A stretch of DNA of 35,472 nt, taken from the NCBI GenBank assembly GCA_903907865.1, contig CAIVPR010000083.1, forward strand, positions 1 through 35,472, written 5' to 3'. A model generated the notes under the pieces. That model was not told the origin of the DNA. It saw only the letters and a list, made by a program, of their open reading frames with translations, and made no database searches. The translations under genes were made by a program, and so were the position numbers. The stretch's first letter is position 1; each line of letters begins with the position of its first letter. Source of the stretch: an uncultured Acidobacteriia bacterium (GTDB lineage Bacteria > Acidobacteriota > Terriglobia > Bryobacterales > Bryobacteraceae). Shown here one piece after another: positions 23,556 through 35,472 of this stretch.

Positions 23556-24228
23556 ATGCGCCGCAGTCTTGTTGCCGAAGCCGGCCCTTCCCCGCTAATG
23601 CACGGAGCGGCAATCTTCCTCTTGGTTATTGCCACTTGGCTGGGATCGGGAACCCAGTCCGCCGCTTCCCGCTTGGGCTGCAGCGAGTCCAGATCGCGGC
23701 TAGTACTACTCTCTCGGACCGCATTTCCCTTTTCGATCCGCCACGATCAGTCCACCTCCAACACCACCGCCAGCTCCCACGCCTGTCAAGTCATGGTCAA
23801 CCTACGTCGAGCCACGATTCGGGTGGTCAGTCCAGTATCCTGCGACTTGGACAATCCACAACAGTTGTCCTGCTCGGTGCGCCGCACCCGGGAGCGCAGT
23901 GAGCTTCTTCAACCCGGACACAGGAACCTCGATAATCGTGTCCAGCCTCACCGACGCACTCAGGGGAAGAAGCATCAATGATCGCCTCGCCTACCTGAAA
24001 CAAACCAACCTCAATCCGCAAACACGTGAAACACCAATCCGGCTGGGAAACTCCATGGCGCTCACCGTTCGGAACGAACAACCAGATTTGCAGATGGAAG
24101 CAACATACGTCGTAACGGAGTCGGCTCATTTTCAGATCGGCGTTAGTTCATTCCACTGGACTATTGAGCAGTTGACGGACTACCCGGCTTATCGGCACCT
24201 TCTGGAAAGCTTCACAGTTTCGAAGTAG
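23556..24228 (+). pseudogene. Secreted protein gene with a single frameshift
   Basis: The start frame (ATG 23556) gives a signal-peptide-like segment GAAIFLLVIATWLGSGTQSAA. The next frame is open only from 23704, after a TAG at 23701-23703, and reads a Pro-rich linker (ISPPPTPPPAPTPVKSW), then YVEPRFGWSVQYPATW, AVSFFNPDTGTSIIVSSLTD and a natural ending YRHLLESFTVSK. That second frame lacks any ATG, GTG or TTG before 23899, in the middle of the fold, so it needs the upstream signal peptide. A one-base insertion (or two-base loss) between about 23660 and 23703 would join them. The protein resembles small exported lipoprotein-like domains with an FxxxYPxxW pattern; the family is not named with confidence. 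Confidence 0.65.
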
Positions 24229-24306
24229 AGCCCCGGTCTCGGCGACGGCATAAACTCCAACTCGCGACTTTCCACCCCTTTCCGTGTTCGTGAGATCATC
24301 ATCGTT

Positions 24307-25629
24307 ATGACCGCGCCCCACATCGCGACCCGCCGGGCCCTCCACCGCCGCCATTTCCTCCGCGGAGCCGGAGTCGCCCTAGCCCTCCCCTACCTCGATT
24401 CCATGGCTCCCGCCTTCGCGCAGGCCCAGAAACCCTCCTCCCCCCTCGCCCCCGGTGCCACCCCGCGGCGCATGATCGGCATCTGCAACAACCTCGGCCT
24501 CCTCGCCGACCAGTTCTTCCCCACGGGCTCCGGCCGCGACTACACCCCCTCCCCCTACCTCCAGCACCTCCAGGAGCACCGCAACGACTTCACCGTCTTC
24601 ACGGGCGTCTCCCACCCCAACGTCGATGGCGGCCACCCCGCCGACGTCTGCTTCCTCACCGCCGCCCCCCACCCCGGCAGCGGCTCCTTCCGCAACACCA
24701 TCTCCCTCGACCAGTACATCGCCGAGCAGATCGGGATCCTGACGCGCTTCCCTTCCCTCACCCTTGCCGTCAACACCCGCTCCCGCAGCCTCTCGTGGAC
24801 CGGCACCGGCGTCGCCATCCCGCCCGAGGACAAGGCCGCCTCAGTCTTCAAGGAGATGTTCCTCCAAGGCAGCGCCGCCCAGATAGACGCCCAGATTCGA
24901 AAACTCGACACCGGCAAGAGCATCCTCGACGCCGTCTCGACCCAAGCCAAGTCCCTCCAATCCAACGTCGGCACCCGCGACCGCGACCGCCTCGACCAGT
25001 ACTTCACCAGCGTCCGCGACCTCGAACACCGCCTCCAAGCCTCCAAAGGCTGGGAGCGCAAGCCCAAACCCGTGGTCAGCGCCCCCGTTCCCGTCGACCC
25101 CGCAGACCCAGCCCTCTACATGGCCAAGGTCAAGGTTATGTACGACCTCGCCCGCCTCGCCATCGAGACCGATTCCACCCGCTCCGTCACCCTCATGTTG
25201 GAAGGCGTCAGCGCGCCGGTCCTCGACATCCCCAACGCCACCCTGACCGACAGCTACCACAACCTCTCCCACCACGGAAAGTCGGAAAACAAGCGCGGGC
25301 AGCTCAAGGTGATCGACGAGTGGCACATGAAGCTCCTCGCCGGCCTGATCGCCAACCTGAAGTCCGTCCACGAGGGCGAGGAAACCTTGCTTGACCGCAC
25401 CATGGTCCTCTATGGCTCGAACTTCGGCGACGCCAACGCGCACACCTGCTTCGACATGCCGGTGGTCCTCGCGGGCGGCGGCTTCCGCCACGGCCAGAAC
25501 CTCTCCTTCGACCGCAACACCAACTACCCGCTACCCAACCTGTTCGTCAGTATGCTGCAGCGCATGGGGATCGAAACCGACCGCTTCGCCTCGTCCACCG
25601 GCACCATGCGGGGGTTGGAACTCGCGTAA
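24307..25629 (+). CDS. DUF1552 secreted protein
   Basis: 440 residues. The N-terminus has [20 protein letters not shown], a Tat-type signal that is typical for DUF1552. Family landmarks include [46 protein letters not shown] and [21 protein letters not shown]1552 proteins are almost always encoded beside a DUF1592/1588/1587/1585 protein, as here: the stop overlaps the next start by one base (TAATG). The pair is thought to be the counterpart of DUF1501/PSD1 and to act in the periplasm; its reaction is unknown. The gene is strongly C-ending in codon use. Confidence 0.92.
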   Translation: MTAPHIATRRALHRRHFLRGAGVALALPYLDSMAPAFAQAQKPSSPLAPGATPRRMIGICNNLGLLADQFFPTGSGRDYTPSPYLQHLQEHRNDFTVFTGVSHPNVDGGHPADVCFLTAAPHPGSGSFRNTISLDQYIAEQIGILTRFPSLTLAVNTRSRSLSWTGTGVAIPPEDKAASVFKEMFLQGSAAQIDAQIRKLDTGKSILDAVSTQAKSLQSNVGTRDRDRLDQYFTSVRDLEHRLQASKGWERKPKPVVSAPVPVDPADPALYMAKVKVMYDLARLAIETDSTRSVTLMLEGVSAPVLDIPNATLTDSYHNLSHHGKSENKRGQLKVIDEWHMKLLAGLIANLKSVHEGEETLLDRTMVLYGSNFGDANAHTCFDMPVVLAGGGFRHGQNLSFDRNTNYPLPNLFVSMLQRMGIETDRFASSTGTMRGLELA

Positions 25630-28151
25630 TGCGCCGGCTCGCCTTCGCACTACTCGTCGCGGCGTCCCTGCATGCCGCCGATACCGACGCCGCCTTCACA
25701 GCCAAATACTGCGTCGCCTGCCACAACGGCACCGCGAAATCCGGCGGCCTCGACCTGACCGCCCTCGCCTTCGACCCCGCCACCCCAACCAACTTCGCCC
25801 AGTGGGTCAAAGTCCACGACCGCGTCAAGTCCGGTGAAATGCCGCCCAAGGCCATCCGCCAACGCCCCGACCCCGCAGCTCAACAAACCTTCCTCGCATC
25901 CCTCTCCGCGCGCCTCAGCGCCTTCGAAAAGAAGACCACCCTCGCCGAGGGCCGAGCCACCGAGCGCCGCCTCAACGCCTACGAGTACGAGAACTCCCTC
26001 CGCGACCTCCTCCACGCCCCTTGGCTCCAGATCAAGGGCCAGTTCCCCGAAGACGGCGAAGCGTTCCGCTTTAACAAAGTCTCGAACGCCCTGGACGTCT
26101 CCCACGTCCACGTCTCCCGCTATATGGGAGCCGCCGACTACGCCATCCGCGAAATCCTCTCCGTCCAGAAGACCCAGCCCACCACCGCCACCACCCGCTA
26201 CTACGCCCGCGAACAGCGCGACCTCATCAGCAAAATCAACAACAAGCAGCAGGTCGGCGACCGTTCCACCTACCCCATCCTCGGCCTTGAGCCCCAGCGC
26301 GAAGTCTACGACAAGACCGCCCCCATGACCGTTGGGCCCGCCGACCCCGCCACCCGCGAAAGAGAAGCCGTCGCTTGGGTCGCCAGCAACTATGTCACCG
26401 GTTTCCGCTACTCCTGGGACCGCTTCAAGGCCCCCGTCGCTGGCCGTTACCGCATCCGGTTCAGCGGCTACACCCTCTGGGTCGCGCCCCAACAAGCCAA
26501 GAAATACCTGCCGGACTTCGAACACGTCTCCCGCGGCCGCCGCGACGAGTCCATCAACGTCTATACCCGCAACGGCGTCCTCAACCGCCACGTCGGCAGC
26601 TTCGACATCACCCCCGACCCGGCGCCCCACGACGTCGGCGAAGTCTGGCTCCTCGCAGGCGAAACCCTAGTCCCCGATGCCAGCCGCCTCTACCGCTCCC
26701 GCCCCAACAACTTCCGCAACCCCCTCATGACGCCCGACGGCGCGCCCGGCGTCGCATTCCAATGGATGGAGGTCGAAGGCCCGCTCTACGACGCCTCCAC
26801 CACCGCCGGCTACAAACTCCTCTTCGGCGACCTGCCGCTCCAAGGCAACGAAGTCGTGTCCACAGCACCCGAGAAGGACGCCGACCGTCTCATGCGCGCC
26901 TTCCTCCGCCAAGCCTACCGCCAGCCCAAGGTCGACGAATCCGATGTCCGCCTCTTCCTCTCCGTCGTCGACGACCGCCGCAAGGCAGGACTTTCCTTCA
27001 CCGAGGCCATGATCGCCGGATACACCGCCGCCCTGGCCTCCCCCAAGTACTTATACCTGAACGAAAAACCGGGCCGCCTCGACGACTACGCGCTGGCGAC
27101 CCGCCTCGCGCTCTTTCTGACAAACTCGACGCCCGACGAGATTCTCCTCGCCCGCGCCGCCAAGGGTGAACTCGCCCGTCCCGCCGTACTCCGCGCCGAA
27201 ACCGAGCGCATCCTCGACAGCCCCCAGGCCCGCCGCTTCCGCGAGGCATTCCTCGACTACTGGGTCGACCTCCGCAAGATCGAAGACTCGACCCCCTCGG
27301 CCTCCCTCTACAACGACTACTACCTCGACGACGCCCTCACCGAGGCCGCCGTGGCCGAAACGCGCCTCTTCTTCGACGACATGCTGCGCCGCAACCTGCC
27401 CGTCCGCAATGTGGTCGATTCCCGCTTCACGTACCTGAACGAGCGCCTCGCCGTCCACTACGGGATTCCAGGCGTGCAAGGCGTGGCTATGCGCCGCGTC
27501 GACATCCCGCCCGACAGTCCGCGCGGCGGCTTCATGACCCAGGCCAGCGTCCTCAAGGTGACGGCCAACGGCACCACAACATCGCCCGTTCTGCGCGGCA
27601 AGTGGATCATGGAGCGCATCCTGGGTCTGGAAATTTCGCCCCCGCCATCGGTGCCCGCCGTGGAGCCGGACATCCGGGGAGCGGTCACGATCCGCCAGCA
27701 GTTGGAAAAGCACCGCTCGGACCCCACCTGCAACTCCTGCCACAGCCGCATCGACCCCGCAGGCTTCGCGCTGGAGAGCTTTGACGTGATGGGCGGCTGG
27801 CGCGACCGTTACCGCGGCGTGGACGAGGAGAAGAAGCCCGTCCCCGGTTACGGCAAGAACGGCCAGCCGTTTGCGTACCACTACGCGCTGCCTGTGGACC
27901 CGTCCGGTGTGCTGCCGGACGGTCGGGCGTTCTCCGGGATTCGGGAACTGAAGCAGCTACTCCTCAGCGACGAGCGACTGCTGGCGATTAACTTGGCGCG
28001 TCAACTCACGGTCTACGCGACAGGTGCCCCGGTCCGATTCAGCGACCGGGGGCAGATCGATAAGATTGTGGATGCGACGAAGCCTGGCGGGTATGGTCTG
28101 CGGGACTTGGTGCACGGGGTGGTGCAGAGCGATTTGTTCCGGAGCAAATAA
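25629..28151 (+). CDS. DUF1587/DUF1595/DUF1592/DUF1588/DUF1585 cytochrome-like secreted protein
   Basis: 840 residues with a signal peptide ([18 protein letters not shown]). An N-terminal cytochrome-type motif KYCVACHNG (about residue 28) is followed by DUF1587 (ERRLNAYEYENSLRDLL), DUF1595, DUF1592 (LATRLALFLTNSTPDEILL), DUF1588 with CNSCHSRIDPAGFALESFD and a C-terminal DUF1585 (RLLAINLARQLTVYATG). The two CxxCH motifs suggest heme attachment. Together with the DUF1552 protein, with which it is translationally coupled, it makes one of the two parallel secreted systems in this window. The substrate is not known. Confidence 0.92.
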   Translation: MRRLAFALLVAASLHAADTDAAFTAKYCVACHNGTAKSGGLDLTALAFDPATPTNFAQWVKVHDRVKSGEMPPKAIRQRPDPAAQQTFLASLSARLSAFEKKTTLAEGRATERRLNAYEYENSLRDLLHAPWLQIKGQFPEDGEAFRFNKVSNALDVSHVHVSRYMGAADYAIREILSVQKTQPTTATTRYYAREQRDLISKINNKQQVGDRSTYPILGLEPQREVYDKTAPMTVGPADPATREREAVAWVASNYVTGFRYSWDRFKAPVAGRYRIRFSGYTLWVAPQQAKKYLPDFEHVSRGRRDESINVYTRNGVLNRHVGSFDITPDPAPHDVGEVWLLAGETLVPDASRLYRSRPNNFRNPLMTPDGAPGVAFQWMEVEGPLYDASTTAGYKLLFGDLPLQGNEVVSTAPEKDADRLMRAFLRQAYRQPKVDESDVRLFLSVVDDRRKAGLSFTEAMIAGYTAALASPKYLYLNEKPGRLDDYALATRLALFLTNSTPDEILLARAAKGELARPAVLRAETERILDSPQARRFREAFLDYWVDLRKIEDSTPSASLYNDYYLDDALTEAAVAETRLFFDDMLRRNLPVRNVVDSRFTYLNERLAVHYGIPGVQGVAMRRVDIPPDSPRGGFMTQASVLKVTANGTTTSPVLRGKWIMERILGLEISPPPSVPAVEPDIRGAVTIRQQLEKHRSDPTCNSCHSRIDPAGFALESFDVMGGWRDRYRGVDEEKKPVPGYGKNGQPFAYHYALPVDPSGVLPDGRAFSGIRELKQLLLSDERLLAINLARQLTVYATGAPVRFSDRGQIDKIVDATKPGGYGLRDLVHGVVQSDLFRSK

Positions 28152-28236
28152 GGCTAGCCGTGTCGCACGTTCCGACGGAATCCCCCAAAGTCAGGACGTT
28201 CCCGAAATCGAAAGCAAGCTAAGTTGTTGAAAAGAT

Positions 28237-28313
28237 TGGTGGGCGGTCAGGGACTCGAACCCCGGACCCCCTGCTTGTAAGGCAGGTGCTCTAACCGGCT
28301 GAGCTAACCGCCC
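28237..28313 (-). tRNA. tRNA-Val (anticodon TAC), CCA encoded
   Basis: Reverse-strand cloverleaf: acceptor GGGCGGT with ACCGCCC, D arm GCTC/GAGC, anticodon stem CCTGC/GCAGG with loop CTTACAA (anticodon TAC), variable GGGTC, T arm CGGGG-TTCGAGT-CCCTG. The discriminator A is followed by an encoded CCA. The 5' end lies only seven bases after the stop codon of the GNAT gene on the same strand, so it may be cotranscribed with the glt operon. Confidence 0.95.
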
Positions 28314-28320
28314 GGTATTC

Positions 28321-28773
28321 CTATAGAATAGCAAGCTCGAAGCAGAGGGCGTCCCTCGGGTTGTTGCCGTACGGCGGGATCTCGTGGAAGCCCAGGTTTC
28401 GATACAACGTTATGGCGGATTGCATGGCCGGGAGGGTGTCGAGGCGAAGGAATTGATAACCTTCGCTGCGGGCCTCCTGGATGGCTTGTTCCACCAGTTG
28501 ACGTCCGATACCGGAGCCGCGCGCTTCGGGTCGGACGTAGAGTCGCTTCAGTTCGGCGATGCCTGCATCCAGAGGGCGGAGGGCGGTGCAAGCCTGCAAA
28601 CGGTCGGATTCGACCGCAACTAGGATCACTGTGTAGGGGCCGGGCAGGCCTTCGGTTTCGCGGAGGAAACCGGCGAGGCAGAGGTCGCCTCCGATTGAGT
28701 GGACCCAAATGCCGTATTCGACGAAGATCTCTCGGAGGGCCGGGAGATCTTCAGAAGTGGCGCGGCGGATCAT
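28321..28773 (-). CDS. GNAT-family N-acetyltransferase
   Basis: 150 residues with the GNAT fold: N-terminal [16 protein letters not shown], the acetyl-CoA-binding motif [26 protein letters not shown] (R-x-x-G-x-G type, as ARGSGIG), and motif B with [12 protein letters not shown]. It transfers an acetyl group to an amine; the substrate is unknown. It starts three bases past the gltD stop and precedes tRNA-Val by seven bases, so it is the third protein gene of the glt operon. Small GNAT genes next to glt are not a known fixed partnership, so the link may be only transcriptional. Confidence 0.88.
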   Translation of the reverse strand: MIRRATSEDLPALREIFVEYGIWVHSIGGDLCLAGFLRETEGLPGPYTVILVAVESDRLQACTALRPLDAGIAELKRLYVRPEARGSGIGRQLVEQAIQEARSEGYQFLRLDTLPAMQSAITLYRNLGFHEIPPYGNNPRDALCFELAIL

Positions 28774-28776
28774 GGC

Positions 28777-30198
28777 CTACGCGGGCAGGTTTGAGCTGCC
28801 CATCAAGTATTCGTCGATGCCCTTTGCGGCTTTGCGGCCTTCGGCAATAGCCCAGACGACCAGAGACTGGCCGCGACGGGCGTCGCCGGAAGCGAAAACT
28901 CCGGGAACCGAGGACATGTAGGAGTTCGGGTCGGCCACCACGTTGCCGCGGTTGTCGAGGGCGACTCCCAGTTCTTCCAGCAGTCCGTTCTTTACGGGGC
29001 CGAGGAAGCCCATCGCGAGGAAGACGAGGTCGACATCCAGCTCGAATTCGGTGCCCGGCTGGACCTCAAACTTCGGCGGCGAACCCACACGTATGCCGTG
29101 CAGTTTCTTGACGTTGCCGTTCTCATCGCCACTGAAACGAACCGTGTTGATGGACCAGTCGCGGATACCGCCCTCTTCGTGGGCGCTCTCTGTGCGCAAC
29201 TGGAGCGGCCAAAGGGGCCAAGGCGTGCTGGGCGAACGCTCGCCGGGCGGCTTCGGCATCAGTTCGAACTGCATGACGCTGGCGGCTCGCTGGCGGTGGG
29301 AGGTACCAAGGCAGTCGGCACCGGTATCGCCGCCGCCGATGATGACGACGCGCTTGCCGGTGGCGAGGATCTGGTCGGGCACGGTGTCTCCCTCGCAGAC
29401 CTTGTTGGCCTGGGGCAGGAACTCCATGGCAAAGTGGATGCCTTTGAGGTCGCGGCCTTCCACATTGAGATTGCGGGGGGCTTCGGCTCCGGTGGCGATC
29501 AGGATGGCGTCGAAATCGCGCTGGAGGTCGGAGGTGTGGACATTGCCACCGACGTGGGCGTTGACGATGAATTCGACACCCTCGGCGCGCATCTGTTCCA
29601 GACGGCGGTCGATGGTGTGCTTCTCCATCTTGAAGTTGGGGATGCCGTAGCGGAGGAGGCCGCCGATGCGGTCGGACTTCTCGAAGACGGTCACGGAGTG
29701 GCCGACGCGGGCGAGCTGCTGGGCGGCGGCGAGTCCGGCGGGACCGGAACCGACGACGGCGATGCGCTTGCCAGTGCGGACCGGGGCGACTTCCGGGGTG
29801 ATCCAGCCTTCTTCCCAAGCACGGTCGACGACGGTCTTCTCAATGTTCTTGATGGTGACGGCGGGGTCCGTGATGCCGAGGACGCAGGCGGCCTCGCACG
29901 GCGCGGGGCAGATGCGGCCGGTGAATTCCGGGAAGTTGTTGGTGGAATGGAGGACGCGGATGGCCTCGCGCCAACGGCCGCGGAAGACGAGGTCGTTCCA
30001 GTCGGGGATGATGTTGGAGACCGGGCAACCGGTATGGCAGAAAGGCACGCCGCAGTCCATGCAGCGGGCACCTTGCTCGCGGATGTTGGCCTCGGGATAG
30101 GGCTGGTAGATCTCGAACCAGTCGTTGATGCGTTCCGCGGCAGGGCGACGGGTGGGGAGATCGCGGCGGAATTCGAGGAAGCCTGTTGGTTTGCCCAT
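28777..30198 (-). CDS. gltD: Glutamate synthase (NADPH) small subunit
   Basis: 473 residues from the ATG at 30198. The N-terminal adrenodoxin-like region carries Cys46, 49, 54, 58 ([14 protein letters not shown]) and Cys97, 101, 105 (CPAPCEAAC), ligands of its 4Fe-4S clusters. The FAD-binding motif [12 protein letters not shown] is at 148-159 and the NADPH-binding [11 protein letters not shown] lies near 290. It supplies electrons from NADPH to the large subunit for the conversion of 2-oxoglutarate and glutamine to two glutamates. The ORF begins a few codons upstream, but [10 protein letters not shown] is the family start. A 49-bp repeat separates it from gltB. Confidence 0.96.
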   Translation of the reverse strand: MGKPTGFLEFRRDLPTRRPAAERINDWFEIYQPYPEANIREQGARCMDCGVPFCHTGCPVSNIIPDWNDLVFRGRWREAIRVLHSTNNFPEFTGRICPAPCEAACVLGITDPAVTIKNIEKTVVDRAWEEGWITPEVAPVRTGKRIAVVGSGPAGLAAAQQLARVGHSVTVFEKSDRIGGLLRYGIPNFKMEKHTIDRRLEQMRAEGVEFIVNAHVGGNVHTSDLQRDFDAILIATGAEAPRNLNVEGRDLKGIHFAMEFLPQANKVCEGDTVPDQILATGKRVVIIGGGDTGADCLGTSHRQRAASVMQFELMPKPPGERSPSTPWPLWPLQLRTESAHEEGGIRDWSINTVRFSGDENGNVKKLHGIRVGSPPKFEVQPGTEFELDVDLVFLAMGFLGPVKNGLLEELGVALDNRGNVVADPNSYMSSVPGVFASGDARRGQSLVVWAIAEGRKAAKGIDEYLMGSSNLPA

Positions 30199-30222
30199 GA
30201 TTAGTTGCACCCCCGGGAGGCA

Positions 30223-30271
30223 CGGTTACGGCTGCCTGAAAGGCTGCCGCAGCCAAGGGTGGCTGCCCCAC
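30223..30271 (+). repeat. 49-bp double-hairpin repeat, copy 6, inside the gltB-gltD operon
   Basis: Begins CGGTTACGG and ends CCCCAC. Stem I has GCCT/AGGC around GAA plus the outer GGC/GCC. Stem II is GCAGCCA/TGGCTGC with loop AGGG. It occupies half of the 117 bases between the gltB stop (30316) and the gltD start (30198), on the strand opposite to the genes. Confidence 0.85.
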
Positions 30272-30315
30272 AAAGGGCGGATGTCATATAGGAAGTTGTT
30301 GGCATCATCTGGGTC

Positions 30316-34962
<4,647 letters not shown>

Positions 34963-35004
34963 TGAATACACTCCGGGTGAAGCTTTGATGGTATCAGGTT
35001 TGGC

Positions 35005-35033
35005 AGTATAGCGCAAATGAAATTCGACGTCAC
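35005..35033 (-). promoter_or_regulatory. Promoter candidate for the glt operon
   Basis: On the reverse strand GTGACG (35033-35028), 17-base spacer and TATACT (35010-35005), 43 bases before the gltB ATG. The surrounding 34963-35076 is the most AT-rich stretch nearby, as expected for a promoter region. The -35 hexamer is weak (four of six). Confidence 0.45.
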
Positions 35034-35076
35034 GATAGTATGCATATTCTTTATATCGCCGGGCCGGTGGTTGGTC

Positions 35077-35472
35077 TTAGCGGCGGCGTTTGTTGCGTTT
35101 TGCCTGGCGGAGTTGTTTGGCGTGGCGTTTGGTGTGGGGGAAGGGGTGGGGCTCGGGTTTGTTTGGTTGATTTTGGTGTGTTTCGATAGCCGGCTCGGGT
35201 TCGTTTGGATGCATGTCGGGTGCGGTAGATGGTGCCGACGCATCCGGGATGTGGGCTGGTGTCGGGTTCGTTTGGCTCGATTCGTGGATATCCCGACCGG
35301 TGCCTTTGCGGTAGTCGCGGAGGGCCTTGGCGGCTCGTTCGTAGGCCCGGGCGTGGCGGGCCTCGTAGCGGAGGACGAGTTCGAAGGCGGGGCTGTTGGA
35401 AAGGAGTGCGGCGAAGGCGTTGTGGTGGCGGTGCCGGTGTCTGGGGAAGCGGTGGTCTGGGCTGCGAAGTCG
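35077..35472 (-). CDS. 3' part of a basic C-terminal-tailed protein, cut by the window
   Basis: The reverse strand is open from the window edge to a TAA at 35079-35077, 131 residues without a start. It reads AFAALLSNSPAFELVLRYEA, RHARAYERAAKALRDYRK, then a hydrophilic Asn/Pro/Glu tail and a very basic end KQLRQAKRNKRRR. The RYEARHARAYERAAKALR pattern resembles the C-terminus of a family of Acidobacteriota proteins whose N-terminus reads like STGPRTEEGK...NALKHGL. That resemblance is from memory and the N-terminus is outside the window. Function unknown. Confidence 0.65.
   Translation of the reverse strand, partial: RLRSPDHRFPRHRHRHHNAFAALLSNSPAFELVLRYEARHARAYERAAKALRDYRKGTGRDIHESSQTNPTPAHIPDASAPSTAPDMHPNEPEPAIETHQNQPNKPEPHPFPHTKRHAKQLRQAKRNKRRR

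Noticed and set aside
28237-28313. tRNA-Val as integration site of a genomic island
   Set aside because: No integrase gene and no second copy of the tRNA 3' end is visible in the window. The neighbours are core glutamate synthase genes.

Overview
The window looks like a chromosomal segment of a soil Acidobacteriota, most likely a Solibacter/Bryobacter-type (Bryobacterales) genome. The reasons are high GC content, a TIGR03435-family secreted protein, paired DUF1501/PSD1 and DUF1552/DUF1592 secreted proteins with CxxCH motifs, and many dispersed palindromic intergenic repeats. The assignment is an inference from gene families, not from a marker gene.

Layout. 1-2649 (+): the last two genes of an ABC-three-component (ABC-3C) type conflict system, a small winged-helix-like middle component and an SMC/Rad50-like ATPase with a CxxC hook; the effector should lie left of the window. 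2650-5088: a decayed, repeat-rich island with a full-length TIGR03435 gene broken by one in-frame amber codon, a 5' remnant of another secreted gene, and a duplicated block on either side of the first. 5089-6862: a small membrane protein plus an XRE regulator (+) converge on a YeeE/YedE sulfur-transport pair (-) across a 16-bp tandem repeat. 6863-7367: repeats only.

7368-12580 (-): a secreted amidase, a heme oxygenase and a bacteriophytochrome-GGDEF-EAL protein. The oxygenase makes the chromophore for the photoreceptor, which should set c-di-GMP; its EAL half looks dead. 12778-13321 (-): a BrnT/BrnA toxin-antitoxin pair with a palindromic promoter. 13404-14120 (+): an unrecognised gene.

14175-22607 (-): a run of six same-strand genes, nuoI, cysE, a sialate O-acetylesterase-like protein, an FKBP isomerase, a PSCyt1-DUF1549-PSD1 protein and a DUF1501 protein. 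Diverging from it, 22697-23440 (+) is a DUF3883 nuclease-like gene. 23556-24228 (+) is a frameshifted secreted protein. 24307-28151 (+) is a coupled DUF1552 + DUF1592/1588/1585 pair, functionally parallel to the DUF1501/PSD1 pair.

28237-34962 (-): gltB, gltD, a GNAT acetyltransferase and tRNA-Val(TAC) in tight order, the ammonium-assimilation locus. At the right edge (35077 onward, -) lies the 3' part of a basic protein.

The most interesting non-coding signal is a family of six elements of exactly 49 bp, scattered over the window. Their two hairpin stems change sequence by compensatory substitutions while length, loop position and the CCYAC tail stay fixed. One copy sits inside the gltB-gltD operon.
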